From Caenispirillum salinarum AK4 (GTDB taxonomy: Bacteria; Pseudomonadota; Alphaproteobacteria; Rhodospirillales; Rhodospirillaceae): a DNA stretch of 64,000 nucleotides. Position numbers and translations under genes: made by a program. This document shows, piece by piece, positions 20,239-30,653 of the stretch. Each line of letters starts with the position of its first letter. The first letter of the stretch is position 1. Location: the NCBI RefSeq assembly GCF_000315795.1, contig NZ_ANHY01000008.1, positions 1-64,000 of the forward strand, given 5' to 3'. The notes beneath the pieces were generated by a model. It saw only the letters and a list, made by a program, of their open reading frames with translations. It made no database searches and was not told the DNA's origin.

Positions 20239-20960
20239 CCGCCGACACCAGGACATCCGACCGCGACCGCGACACCTTCCACGCCAACCGGGCCAAGCGC
20301 TACGACGACACGATCCGCCGGGTCATCCCGGGCTACGACGCCCTGCACTCCATGACCGGCGTCATGCTCAAGGACGCCGTGCCCGCAGACGGCCGCGTGC
20401 TGGTGGTCGGCGCCGGCACGGGCGCGGAGCTTCTGGCGCTGGGGCAGGCCGCGCCCGGCTGGTCGTTCACCGCCTGCGATCCGGCGGCGGGCATGCTCGC
20501 CATCGCCGAGGACCGCATCAAGGGCCATCCGGTGGCGGAGCGCTGCGGCCTGCATCCGTGCCTCTGCGCCGACCTGCCGGCCGAGGAAACGGCCTTCGAC
20601 GCGGCCACCTGCCTTCTGGTCATGCACTTCCTGCCCGACGACGGCACCAAACTCACGCTCCTGAAAAGCATCGCCGAGCGCCTGAAGCCCGGCGCGCCGC
20701 TGATCCTGGCGGACATGCACGAGACGCCCGGCAGTCCGCGCCACCAGCTCATCATGGACGCCTGGATGCACTGGCAGCTGGGCAACGGCATCGACCCGGT
20801 GGAGGTGGAAAAGGGCCGCCGCCATGTGGAACGCGACGTCCACTTCGTGCCTCTGTCGCGCCTGACGGCGCTGCTGGACGAGGCCGGCTTCACCGCGCCC
20901 GAGCATTTCTTCCAGGCCTTCCTGTTCGGCGGCTTCATCGCCTGGCGCAAAGAGGACTGA
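20235..20960 (+). CDS. Class I SAM-dependent methyltransferase
   Basis: A 241-residue methyltransferase with motif I VLVVGAGTGAELL (55-67), an acidic motif II end in TACDPAAGML, and a post-motif ATCLLVMHFL. It resembles UbiE/type-11 small-molecule methyltransferases; the substrate is unknown. It overlaps the ATPase stop by 4 bases (ATGA) and ends 4 bases before the permease, so it is embedded in the ABC exporter operon. That position suggests it may act on the exported molecule or simply share regulation. Confidence 0.83.
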   Translation: MTADTRTSDRDRDTFHANRAKRYDDTIRRVIPGYDALHSMTGVMLKDAVPADGRVLVVGAGTGAELLALGQAAPGWSFTACDPAAGMLAIAEDRIKGHPVAERCGLHPCLCADLPAEETAFDAATCLLVMHFLPDDGTKLTLLKSIAERLKPGAPLILADMHETPGSPRHQLIMDAWMHWQLGNGIDPVEVEKGRRHVERDVHFVPLSRLTALLDEAGFTAPEHFFQAFLFGGFIAWRKED

Positions 20961-20964
20961 CACC

Positions 20965-23496
20965 ATGGCCGCGGCGCGCTTCGCCAATCTTCCGGTCGCC
21001 TGGCGCTTCGCCCTGCGGGAGCTGCGCGGGGGCCTGAGCGGTTTCCGCATCTTCCTGGCCTGCCTGGCGCTGGGGGTGGCCGCCATCGCCGCCGCCGGGT
21101 CGACCAACGAGGCCGTGCAGCGCGGGCTTGAGGCCGACGCCCGCGTGATCCTGGGTGGCGACCTGGAGGTGGAGCTGACCTACCGCCCGCCGACGCCCGA
21201 TCAGATGGCGCTGATGGACAGCTTCGGCCGCACCTCGCTGACCAGCGAACTCCGCACCATGGCGCGCGGCGGCGGCGACAGCACCCTGGTGCAGATGAAG
21301 GGCGTCGACGACGCCTATCCGCTCTACGGCGCGGTCGAACTGGACCCCGCCATGCCGCTGTCCGAGGCTCTGGCGCAGCGGGACGGCACCTGGGGCACGG
21401 CGGTGGACCCCGCGCTTCTGGCGCGGCTGGGGATCGACGTCGGCGACACCATCCGCCTCGGCGACCTGGACGTCGAGGTGCGAGCGGCGCTCATCGTCCA
21501 GCCCGACCGCGCCAACCGCGTCTTCAGCTTCGGCCCGACGGTGCTGCTGGCGAATCCGGCGGTGGAGGCGACCGGCCTCGTCCAGCCGGGCACGCTGATC
21601 GAATACGAAACCCGCGTCGCCACCGATCGGGTGGAGGACCTGCGTGCGGCCCTGACGCGCGAGTACCCCGACGCCGGCTGGCAGTTGCGCGGCCTGGACC
21701 GTGCCGCCCCCGGGTTCGAGCGGTTTTTGGGCAACATCACCCTGTTCCTGACGCTGGTGGGACTGACCGCGCTGCTGGTGGGCGGCATCGGGGTCGCCAA
21801 TGCGGTGAAGGCCTTCCTGGACAGCCGGGTGAACACCATCGCGACGCTGAAGTGCCTGGGCGCATCCAGCCGGCGCATCTTTCACATCTACCTCATCCAG
21901 ATCACGCTCATCGCGGCGCTGGGCATCGGGCTCGGGCTGGTGCTGGGGGCGTTGGTGCCCTTCGCGGCGTCGGGCGCGCTCAAGGGCCTTCTGCCGGTGG
22001 AGGCCAAGGCGGCGCTGTACCCGTGGCCGCTGGTCAAGGCGGCGGGCTTCGGCGTGCTGACGGCGCTGGTCTTCGCCCTGTGGCCGCTGTCGCGCACCCG
22101 CGCCATCCGCGCCGCCGCCCTGTTCCGCAGCGTGGTCGCGGCACCGGGCGGGATGCCGCATGGGCGCGACCTGCTGAGCATCCTGGTGCTGGCCGGGCTG
22201 CTGGCGGCGCTGACCATCGCCACGGCCGACAACCCGGTACTGGCGGCGTGGTTCGTCGTCGGCTCGGTGGTGTCGCTGGCGCTGTTCCGGGGCGCGGCCT
22301 GGGTGGTGAAGGCGCTGGCCGCCCGCCAGTCCACGGCGGCGCGCGGCCGGCCCGGCCTGCGGCTGGCGCTGGCGAACCTGCACCGGCCGGGCGCGCCCAC
22401 GGCCTCGGTGGTGCTGTCGCTGGGCCTGGGGCTGACCGTGCTGGTGGCCGTCGCGCAGATCGAGGGGAACCTGTCGCGCACCATCAACGAGAACCTGCCG
22501 GACCAGGCGCCGACGTTCTTCTTCATCGACATCCAGCCCGACCAGGTGGAGACGTTCGAGACCACGGTGGCGGAGGTCGAGGGCGCGTCCATTGTCCAGA
22601 TGGCCGACATGATCCGCGGCAACATCACGCACCTCAAGGGCGACCCCGTCGTCATCGAGAACGTGGACCCCGAGGTCCGCTGGACAGTGCGCGGCGACCG
22701 GGGCCTGTCGTCCGCCGCCGAACCGCCGTCCAACGCCGAGATCGTCGCCGGCGAATGGTGGCCGGCCGACTGGCAGGGCACGCCGCAGATCAGCCTGGCC
22801 CAGAACATTGCCGAGGGGCTGGGAGTCGGCGTTGGCGACACGGTCACGGTCAACGTTCTGGGCCGTGCCATCACCGGCGAGATCGCCAACCTGCGCAACG
22901 TGAACTGGGGCTCGTTGAGCATGAACTTCAGCTTCCTGTTCAGCCCCAACACGCTGGCCGGCGCGCCGCGCACCTGGATCGCCACCGTGCAGGCCGACGG
23001 CGCCGCGGCGGACCAGTTGGAACGCCTGATGGCCGACCGCCTGTCCAACGTCTCCGCGCTGCGGGTGAAGGATGCGCTGGATGCCGTCAACCAGGTGATC
23101 GCGGCGGCGGGCAACGCGGTCCGGGCGGTGGCCGCCGTGACGCTGCTGGCCGGTGCGCTGGTGCTGGCCGGCGCCATCGCGGCGGGGCACCGGCGGCGGG
23201 TCTACGACTCGGTGGTGCTCAAGGTGCTGGGGGCGACCCGGCGCGACGTGCTGCGCGCCTTCCTGGTGGAATACGGCATCCTGGGCGCGGCGACGGGCGT
23301 CATTGCCGTTGCCATCGGCTCGGTGGTGGGCTGGGCGGTGATGACCTTCGTCATGCGCGAGGTCACCTGGACCTGGCTGCCCTGGATCGCCGCCGGTACG
23401 GTGCTGGCCTGCGTGGTGGTGACGCTGGGGGCGGGGTTCGCCGGCACCTGGCGCGCCATGGGCGTGAAGGCGGCGCCGCTTCTGCGCAACGAGTAG
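20965..23496 (+). CDS. ABC transporter permease, FtsX/YbbP type
   Basis: An 843-residue permease with about ten transmembrane segments and two FtsX modules: an N-terminal segment near residues 15-35, a periplasmic domain, three membrane spans (245-365), a middle group (400-500), a second periplasmic domain and three final spans (700-840). LKCLGASSRRIFHIYL and VLKVLGATRRDVLRAFLVE are the paired cytoplasmic signatures of FtsX domains, which contact the ATPase. The order ATPase, (methyltransferase), permease beside an arylesterase matches the YbbAP system, which remains without a firm substrate. Confidence 0.88.
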   Translation: MAAARFANLPVAWRFALRELRGGLSGFRIFLACLALGVAAIAAAGSTNEAVQRGLEADARVILGGDLEVELTYRPPTPDQMALMDSFGRTSLTSELRTMARGGGDSTLVQMKGVDDAYPLYGAVELDPAMPLSEALAQRDGTWGTAVDPALLARLGIDVGDTIRLGDLDVEVRAALIVQPDRANRVFSFGPTVLLANPAVEATGLVQPGTLIEYETRVATDRVEDLRAALTREYPDAGWQLRGLDRAAPGFERFLGNITLFLTLVGLTALLVGGIGVANAVKAFLDSRVNTIATLKCLGASSRRIFHIYLIQITLIAALGIGLGLVLGALVPFAASGALKGLLPVEAKAALYPWPLVKAAGFGVLTALVFALWPLSRTRAIRAAALFRSVVAAPGGMPHGRDLLSILVLAGLLAALTIATADNPVLAAWFVVGSVVSLALFRGAAWVVKALAARQSTAARGRPGLRLALANLHRPGAPTASVVLSLGLGLTVLVAVAQIEGNLSRTINENLPDQAPTFFFIDIQPDQVETFETTVAEVEGASIVQMADMIRGNITHLKGDPVVIENVDPEVRWTVRGDRGLSSAAEPPSNAEIVAGEWWPADWQGTPQISLAQNIAEGLGVGVGDTVTVNVLGRAITGEIANLRNVNWGSLSMNFSFLFSPNTLAGAPRTWIATVQADGAAADQLERLMADRLSNVSALRVKDALDAVNQVIAAAGNAVRAVAAVTLLAGALVLAGAIAAGHRRRVYDSVVLKVLGATRRDVLRAFLVEYGILGAATGVIAVAIGSVVGWAVMTFVMREVTWTWLPWIAAGTVLACVVVTLGAGFAGTWRAMGVKAAPLLRNE

Positions 23497-23509
23497 GGGG
23501 TTGGTGCCG

Positions 23510-23869
23510 CTACCGCCGCTTCCGGCGGTGGCGGTCCATGTATTCCGGCGGTTTCTTGCGCACCCACCTCAGGAACCGTGCGATCTCGGGATGCGTGCGC
23601 AGGGCGTCGGGCGAGTCGTAGGCGGCGGCCAGGTCGCGCTCGGTCAGCACGCTGTGGATCTTGCGGTGGCAGATGCGGTGCATGAGCGTCTGCTCGCGCC
23701 CGCCCTCGGACCGGGGCACCCAGTGGTGGCGGTCGAGGCTGGGGCCCGGCACCATGGGGCGGCCGCACAGCGGGCAGGGGCCGATCGCTGCGTCGTCGGC
23801 ATCGCCGCGGGCCGCCGTGGACTGGGACGGCGGCAGTTGCGGATCGGGCAGCGCGGTCAGGCGTCGCAT
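23510..23869 (-). CDS. HNH endonuclease-like protein
   Basis: A 119-residue protein with a zinc-linked HNH core: C32 and C35 (CPLCGR), H48-H49 (LDRHHWVPRSEGG), H64 (LMHRICHRKIH) with C67 and H72. Metal and zinc ligands all look intact, so nuclease activity is possible. ATG 23869 is chosen for its GGGAG ribosome site; an upstream in-frame extension lacks one. Small solitary HNH proteins of this type are common in alphaproteobacterial chromosomes and their role is unknown. It converges with the permease gene. Confidence 0.8.
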   Translation of the reverse strand: MRRLTALPDPQLPPSQSTAARGDADDAAIGPCPLCGRPMVPGPSLDRHHWVPRSEGGREQTLMHRICHRKIHSVLTERDLAAAYDSPDALRTHPEIARFLRWVRKKPPEYMDRHRRKRR

Positions 23870-24000
23870 TCTTCTCCCGACGAAAAAATCAAAGCGTTGG
23901 ACCATACCGGCATTGTGCTGGACCCCCGGGAATGTCACACCCATATGTCCGAGGACAAGGTGGGTGAACCACCCGCGAGGCCACAAGGGGGAGAGACGCC

Positions 24001-25101
24001 GTGCACCGCGATTCGCGTCCACCGCGCCACGCGCCGCGCCGCATAGGCTTGGCCCGACGGGCCGTTCTGGCCGTTCTGGCGGTGGCGGCGGCCCTGGTGG
24101 TTCTTGGCCCCGACGGGCGGGCGCAGCAGCCGCCCGAGGACGTGACCGTCCTGCGGATCGCCACCGGCCCCACCGGCGGCACCTATTTTCCCATCGGCGG
24201 GCTGATCGCCAACGCCATCAGCAACCCGCCCGGCTCGCGCCCCTGCGACCGGGGCGGCAGTTGCGGCGTGCCGGGCCTGATCGCCGCGGCCGTTTCCACC
24301 AGCGGATCGGTGGTCAATGTCCAGAGCCTGAAGGCCGGCACCGCCGACATGGCGCTGGTGCAGGCGGACGTCGGCTTCTGGGCGTGGTCGGCGGAAGGCA
24401 TCTACAGTGGCGGCGAAGCCGTGGAGAACCTGCGCGCCCTGGCCCGTCTGTACCCGGAAAGCATCCACCTCGTCGCCCGCACCGGCAGCGGCATCGAAAG
24501 CGTCGCGGACCTGAAGGGCAAGCGCGTGTCGGTGGGCGAGAAGGGCTCGGGCACGCTGGTGGAGGCGCGGCTGATCCTCAACGCCCATGGCCTGAAGCTG
24601 AACGACGTCAAACCCGCCTACATCCGGCCCGGTCCCTCGGCCGACCGGCTGGCGGACGATGAACTGGACGCCTTCTTCTTCGTCGGCGGCGCCCCCATCC
24701 AGGCCATCGCCGACCTGGCGGAGCGCGACGAGATCACGCTGGTGCCCATCGACGGGCAGGCGGCCGACAAGCTGGCGGGCGTGTTCCCCTACCTGACCCA
24801 CAACGTCATCCCGGCCGACACCTACCCCAACCAGACGCGCGCCATCGCCACGCTGGCCGTCGGTGCCGTGCTGCTGACCACCGCCGAGATGAGCGACGAG
24901 ATGGCCTACGCCATCACCAAGTCCCTGTGGCATCCCACCAGCCTGGAACTGTACCGCTCCGGCCATCCCGGCGGGCGCAAGCTGGACCCGTCGCGCGCCG
25001 ACGACGATACGGGCGTGCCCCTGCACCCCGGGGCCAAGCGGTTCTATGACGAGCGGGCGAGGATCGCCGCCGAGGAAACCGCGCCGGTGGCCGGGCCGTA
25101 G
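24001..25101 (+). CDS. TAXI-family TRAP transporter solute receptor
   Basis: A 366-residue exported binding protein. An N-terminal basic segment and one hydrophobic stretch (about 20-38) form a signal peptide, cleaved near GRAQQ. The mature start IATGPTGGTYFPIGGLIAN is the hallmark of TAXI receptors, which deliver solutes (glutamate or unknown acids) to TRAP permeases. The remaining lobes (MALVQADVGFWAW, VSVGEKGSGT) fit. No TRAP permease gene is adjacent, so the membrane partner must be elsewhere. GTG 24001 follows GGGGGAGAG. Confidence 0.88.
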   Translation: MHRDSRPPRHAPRRIGLARRAVLAVLAVAAALVVLGPDGRAQQPPEDVTVLRIATGPTGGTYFPIGGLIANAISNPPGSRPCDRGGSCGVPGLIAAAVSTSGSVVNVQSLKAGTADMALVQADVGFWAWSAEGIYSGGEAVENLRALARLYPESIHLVARTGSGIESVADLKGKRVSVGEKGSGTLVEARLILNAHGLKLNDVKPAYIRPGPSADRLADDELDAFFFVGGAPIQAIADLAERDEITLVPIDGQAADKLAGVFPYLTHNVIPADTYPNQTRAIATLAVGAVLLTTAEMSDEMAYAITKSLWHPTSLELYRSGHPGGRKLDPSRADDDTGVPLHPGAKRFYDERARIAAEETAPVAGP

Positions 25102-25203
25102 TCCCTCGACACCTTTGGTGGCGGCGGCGCCCTTTCCGGGTGTGCGGGCGCGCGGCAGGGTTCTATACTGGGGGAAACTACCGCGAAGAAGGAGACGTCC
25201 GCC

Positions 25204-26643
<1,440 letters not shown>

Positions 26644-26702
26644 ACGGACGCGAAACGGTCAACCCTTTGCCGTTGCTCCGGGCCGCCCGGTCCGGTAAAC
26701 AG

Positions 26703-26734
26703 GTTCCGCTCACGGAACAAGCGGTCACGGAACG
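26703..26734. promoter_or_regulatory. Inverted and direct repeats upstream of the MarR gene
   Basis: GTTCCG-CTCA-CGGAAC (26703-26718) is a perfect 6-bp inverted repeat, and its TCACGGAAC arm recurs 15 bases downstream (26725-26733). It ends 15 bases before the GTG start. MarR proteins commonly bind such palindromes in their own promoters, so this is a candidate autorepression site. Confidence 0.45.
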
Positions 26735-26748
26735 GATAGAGGACCAGC

Positions 26749-27144
26749 GTGGACATCAAACCCGTCGAGGCCCTGGACCTGTGGCGCGGCGCCATCGTGG
26801 AAAGCGTGCGCCGCGACGGCCCGGACCTGTCGGCGCGCCAGATGGCGCTGCTCCTGACCGTCTACATCACCAAGCCGCCGCACACGGTGCGCGGGCTGGC
26901 CGACGCCCTCAAGGTCTCCAAACCGGCCGTCACGCGCGCCGTCGACCGCCTCAGCGACTATGGCCTGGTCAAGCGCAAGGTGGACGAAACCGACCGCCGC
27001 AGCGTGCTCATCCAGCGCACGGTCAAGGGCTCGGTCTTCCTGCGGGAGTTCGGCGAGCTGATCTGCCACGCCGCGGCCGAATGCCGCGTGCCCGAGGACG
27101 CGCCCGACCCCAACGCGCCCAACGACAGCGGCAACGGCGGCTGA
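26749..27144 (+). CDS. MarR-family transcriptional regulator
   Basis: A 131-residue DNA-binding protein. The winged helix-turn-helix spans about residues 25-100: ARQMALLLTVY, then VRGLADALKVSKPAVTRAVDRL as recognition region and GLVKRKVDETDRRSVLIQRT as the wing with the conserved D-x-R-R. It lacks most of the long C-terminal dimerisation helix of classical MarR. The start is GTG 26749. It follows the aminopeptidase gene and has a candidate operator directly upstream. Ligand and targets are unknown. Confidence 0.82.
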   Translation: MDIKPVEALDLWRGAIVESVRRDGPDLSARQMALLLTVYITKPPHTVRGLADALKVSKPAVTRAVDRLSDYGLVKRKVDETDRRSVLIQRTVKGSVFLREFGELICHAAAECRVPEDAPDPNAPNDSGNGG

Positions 27145-27163
27145 ACGCGACTCCCGCCGCCGC

Positions 27164-27625
27164 CTAACGCCCCTCGGGACCCGCCGCCGGATCGGGGCGG
27201 AAGGTGCGCAGGGCGTGCAGGGCCCACGTTTCCGTTTCTTTCAGCTCCGTCAGGGCGGCCCGCCGCTCCAGGCGCCACCGCTCGGCCTCGGCCGAGGCGG
27301 TCGCACGGTCGATGGACGCCTGTGCGCGGGCGGCCATGCGACGGTCGGTGGCCGAGGCCGACGCCGATGCTTGCGGACGGGGCAGCAGCGGCGCCGCCGC
27401 GACCGGGGCCGGCGGCGTCGCGGCGCGCAGGCGGGCCTCCAGGCGGTCCGCCTTGGCGCGGACCAGCATCCGTTCCACCGACGGCGTGTAGAGTCGCGGC
27501 TCGTACAGCAGCGGCGGTTCCGTCTCCGCGCCGGCGGGGGCGGGCGCGGCGGTCATGAGGAGCAGGGTCAGGGCAGGGCTTATGAGGGACAGGGGGCTGC
27601 GACGGCGTGGCGTGGGCGATGGCAT
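27164..27625 (-). CDS. Exported hypothetical protein, Ala/Arg-rich helical
   Basis: A 153-residue protein with a signal peptide (hydrophobic 13-28, cleavage near AGAE). The mature region is mostly charged and Ala-rich, with a long predicted helix around residues 45-140 rich in Arg, Glu and Ala. I do not recognise a family. It converges with the MarR gene (19 bases between stops). Composition alone could produce such a frame in GC-rich DNA, but the clean signal peptide argues that it is real. Confidence 0.55.
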   Translation of the reverse strand: MPSPTPRRRSPLSLISPALTLLLMTAAPAPAGAETEPPLLYEPRLYTPSVERMLVRAKADRLEARLRAATPPAPVAAAPLLPRPQASASASATDRRMAARAQASIDRATASAEAERWRLERRAALTELKETETWALHALRTFRPDPAAGPEGR

Positions 27626-27728
27626 GGGCGGCGGCTCCCGGCTGCGCGTCCCTCACCATGTCCCGGGGCCTGATGTCGCGGCGCGCCGGCGGCGGCGCAA
27701 TGCCGCCCGGCGGGGTAGCCCGAAATGT

Positions 27729-27756
27729 GAAGAGGCGGCCTTGCGGCCGCCTCTTC
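27729..27756. terminator. Perfect 12-bp hairpin
   Basis: GAAGAGGCGGCC-TTGC-GGCCGCCTCTTC forms a perfect stem with a 4-base loop. No T-tract adjoins it on either side, and it lies about 100 bases upstream of the start of the minus-strand gene, so its role as a terminator is unproven. Confidence 0.5.
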
Positions 27757-27924
27757 GCCCGGATGCAGGGTCCGGTCACCCGACGCTTTCCTCACCTAGA
27801 CAGGGCCGTGCTTTTATAAGTCTTTGCCCTTTGTTCGGCTTCGGCCGTTCCCGGCGGCCGAGGCCTCGATTTCACACGTCCTGCGGGGTCCCGGGGATGC
27901 CTTCGAACGGGTCCGCATTTCGTA

Positions 27925-27952
27925 TTGCGTAATCGATGTCGCCATGTGTAAT
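27925..27952 (+). promoter_or_regulatory. Candidate sigma-70 promoter for the IclR gene
   Basis: TTGCGT, a 16-base spacer and TGTAAT, in an AT-richer stretch 58 bases before the IclR start. A palindrome CGACGC-N7-GCGTCG lies just downstream of the -10. Confidence 0.4.
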
Positions 27953-28010
27953 TGACGGGCCGACGCGAGTCAAGCGTCGGAAATGCAGAGCAGTGTGGGG
28001 ATTCTTGAAT

Positions 28011-28835
28011 ATGCGTAGTGTCGGTGGCCGGACGCGGCCTTTGCGCGCCCCGGTGGGAGAGGACGCCGGCGGCGGCGCCAACGGGCATGAGGCCGATGGG
28101 GCGCGGCGCCGCGGCGTGCAGTCGCTGGAGGTCGCCATGGGCGTCCTGCGGGCGCTGGGCGAGGCGGCGCGGCCCCTGATGCTCAAGGAGCTGGCGGACC
28201 GGGCCGGCATGCCGCCGGCCAAGGCCCACCGCTACCTGGTCAGCTTCATCGAATCGGGCATGGTGCGACAGGACGCCGAAACCGGCCGCTATGCCCTGGG
28301 CGAGTTCGCCCTGACGCTGGGGCTGGTGGCGCTGCAGGGGCTGGACATCGTGCGCGATACCGCCGGGGTGCTCGCCGACCTGCGCGACCACCTGGAGGAA
28401 ACGGTGTTCCTGGCCGTCTGGGGCAACCGCGGCCCCACCATCGTCCGCTGGGAGGAAGCCGCCCGGCCCATCGCCGTGAACGTCCGCGTGGGCTCGGTCC
28501 TGCCGGTGGAGACGTCGGCGACCGGACGGGTGTTCGCCGCCTTCCTCAAGGAAGCCGCCGGCCATGCCGTCGACCGGGCCATGGTGGAGGACATCCGCGC
28601 CACCGGGCTGGCGACGCAGCGCAATGCCCTGATGCAGGGCATCGGCGCGGTCTCGTCGCCCGTCTTCGACCACCGGGGGCAGATCGTCGGCGCCATCACC
28701 GTGCTGGGTGCCGACACCGGATTCGATGCCAGCCCCACGGGCCGCATCGCGCGGGCCTGCGTCCTGGCCGGCGAGGACGCCAGCCGCCGCATGGGCTACC
28801 GCCCCGACCTGCAGCAGGCGCGCCGCAGCGCCTGA
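28011..28835 (+). CDS. IclR-family transcriptional regulator
   Basis: A 274-residue regulator. The winged helix-turn-helix covers about residues 35-95 (GVQSLEVAMGVLRAL, then LKELADRAGMPPAKAHRYLVSFIESGMV). The IclR effector domain covers 105-265, including VFLAVWGNRGPTIVRWEE and SATGRVFAAFL. The first 30 residues are a disordered Gly/Arg-rich leader. ATG 28011 follows a GGGG ribosome site. The neighbouring EamA transporter gene 175 bases downstream is a possible target, but no ligand can be named. Confidence 0.87.
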   Translation: MRSVGGRTRPLRAPVGEDAGGGANGHEADGARRRGVQSLEVAMGVLRALGEAARPLMLKELADRAGMPPAKAHRYLVSFIESGMVRQDAETGRYALGEFALTLGLVALQGLDIVRDTAGVLADLRDHLEETVFLAVWGNRGPTIVRWEEAARPIAVNVRVGSVLPVETSATGRVFAAFLKEAAGHAVDRAMVEDIRATGLATQRNALMQGIGAVSSPVFDHRGQIVGAITVLGADTGFDASPTGRIARACVLAGEDASRRMGYRPDLQQARRSA

Positions 28836-29010
28836 CGGTCCGCGTCGGCGGGGGACGGCGGCAGAATGGCCCTTGCCGGGGCGATGGGGCGTTGAAAGGA
28901 TCGGCGGCGCTTCTTCGTACCCGCCGCCGACCGCCGGTTCCCGCGCGTGCCCCCGGGCGCCCGGCGCGGTCGGCGGTCTTTCCGCCCACCGCCGTCCAGA
29001 GGAGTCGATC

Positions 29011-29949
29011 TTGCACGCCGACCGCGCCACCTACCTCAAGGGCGTCGCCCTGTCCGCCGGAGGCATGCTGGTCATCAGCCCCGACGGCCTGCTGCTGCGC
29101 CTGGTGGAGGACGCGGGCCACTGGCAGATCGTCTTCCTGCGCACGCTGGGCATCTTCGTCTCGGTCATGGCGCTGGTGAGCCTTCGCTACCGCCGCCGCA
29201 CCGCCCAGGTGGTCACCAGCCTCGGGTGGCCGGGCGTGTGGGCGTCGCTGGGGCTGATGGGGGCGAACATCGGATTCGTGCTGGCCATGCTGAACACAAC
29301 GGTCGCCAACACGCTGGTGATCCTGGCCTGCATGCCGCTGTTTTCCGCCGTGTTCGGATGGCTGCTGATCCGCGAGCGCGTCTCGGTGCGCACCTGGGTG
29401 AGCATCGCTGTCGCCATCATCGGCATCGTCATCATCTTTTCCGGCTCCATCGGCGGCGGCAGGCTGCTGGGTGATTCCATCGCCCTGTTCACCGCCGTCT
29501 GCCACGGCTTCGCCCTGGTGCAGCTGCGCCGCATCGGCAACCGCGACACCACGCCGGTGATCGCCTTCGGCGGCCTGGGGGCGGCGCTGATTTCCCTGCC
29601 GCTGGCCGGCAGCCTTGTCTACACCCTGCACGATGCGACGGTGATCCTGTTCCAGGGCCTGTTGCAGATGCCGCTGGCCATCGGGCTGTTCATGTCGGGC
29701 GCGCGGTTCATCCCGGCGGCGGAGGTGGCCCTGTTCTCGCTGATCGAGACGGTCCTGGGGCCGCTGTGGGCGTGGATCGGCGTCGGTGAGGTGCCGGGCA
29801 CCCTGGCGGTCGTCGGCGGGATCATCGTGGTCGGCGCCGTGGCGGGCAACGCGGTGCTCGGCCTGATGCGCGCCAAAAAGCGCGAAGCCGCCGGCCGCCC
29901 GCCGGGCCCCGAGGGCGAGCCCTCGCCGACGCCCGTGTGGGAGCGCTGA
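29011..29949 (+). CDS. DMT-superfamily (EamA) transporter
   Basis: A 312-residue inner-membrane protein with ten hydrophobic segments arranged as two EamA repeats (about 8-135 and 148-285). ERVSVRTWVSIAVAIIGIVI in repeat 1 and the matching GEVPGTLAVVGGIIVVGAV in repeat 2 are the repeat signatures. Family members export amino acids, nucleosides or small metabolites. The TTG start at 29011 has AGAGGAG 8 bases upstream; the in-frame extension before it is not membrane-like. It follows the IclR gene on the same strand. Confidence 0.86.
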   Translation: MHADRATYLKGVALSAGGMLVISPDGLLLRLVEDAGHWQIVFLRTLGIFVSVMALVSLRYRRRTAQVVTSLGWPGVWASLGLMGANIGFVLAMLNTTVANTLVILACMPLFSAVFGWLLIRERVSVRTWVSIAVAIIGIVIIFSGSIGGGRLLGDSIALFTAVCHGFALVQLRRIGNRDTTPVIAFGGLGAALISLPLAGSLVYTLHDATVILFQGLLQMPLAIGLFMSGARFIPAAEVALFSLIETVLGPLWAWIGVGEVPGTLAVVGGIIVVGAVAGNAVLGLMRAKKREAAGRPPGPEGEPSPTPVWER

Positions 29950-30039
29950 ACCCGCACCGATGCGCCCCGCCCCGCCCCGTTCCGCCGGCCTTGCGGCGGA
30001 CGTCTCGCGGCAGACCGGCGAGGGTGGTATGATCCCGGC

Positions 30040-30627
30040 ATGATGCGCGTGTTTCGCCTCCTCGTGCCCGTCCTGCTGGCGGGCGTTCTCTCCGCCTGCG
30101 CCGCCGGGAACGGCGTCGTGGTGACCCGAAGCACGCCGACCACGGGGGATGCGCTGGCGATTTCCAGCTTCCGCGCCGCCTCGGGGGCGGGCCCGGTGCT
30201 GATGGAGGTGGTCGGAAGTCCGGTGGCCGCGCCGGCGGAGGACGTCGCGCCGGCCATCGCCGCGCGCATGCCCACCCCGCCCGGCCGCGCTCCCACCCGC
30301 TACACCACCGACCCGGCGCAGGCCGGCAATCCCTCGACGCGCGTGGTGCTGCTGTTCGGCGTGCCCCAGGCCGTGAACGGCGGGATCGCCTGCCGGCTGC
30401 GCGGCGGAGACCTGCCCGACGCGGCGGCCAATCCGTCCGACCGCACGACTTTGGAGGCGGCGCTGTGCAACGGCACGGGCGCGGTGCGGGCGGCGCGGCT
30501 GCGGGGGCCGGCGCTGACGGGGCTGGACGACCCGGCGCTCGACAGGCTTCTATGGCGGGCCGCGCGCGAACTGGTGCCGTGGCGCGACCGCGAGGACCCC
30601 CCGCGCTGCCTGCACTGGCCCTGCTGA
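30040..30627 (+). CDS. Hypothetical lipoprotein
   Basis: A 195-residue protein with a lipoprotein signal peptide: basic start, hydrophobic core and lipobox LSAC, Cys at residue 20. The mature part has no motif I recognise and four further Cys, two of them near the C-terminus (PPRCLHWPC), which could form disulfides in the periplasm. Either ATG 30040 or ATG 30043 could start it. The zinc-ribbon-like gene begins 26 bases after the stop. Confidence 0.65.
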   Translation: MMRVFRLLVPVLLAGVLSACAAGNGVVVTRSTPTTGDALAISSFRAASGAGPVLMEVVGSPVAAPAEDVAPAIAARMPTPPGRAPTRYTTDPAQAGNPSTRVVLLFGVPQAVNGGIACRLRGGDLPDAAANPSDRTTLEAALCNGTGAVRAARLRGPALTGLDDPALDRLLWRAARELVPWRDREDPPRCLHWPC

Positions 30628-30653
30628 GACCCCATCCCGGACGACACCGCCCC

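Larger units (their letters stand above)
27626..28010. other. Intergenic region with hairpin and IclR-gene promoter
   Basis: No protein gene is supported here. It holds a perfect 12-bp hairpin (27729-27756), an AT-richer stretch from about 27785 to 27960, a candidate promoter (27925-27952) and a 6-bp inverted repeat CGACGC-N7-GCGTCG at 27961-27979 that may be the IclR operator. Confidence 0.6.
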
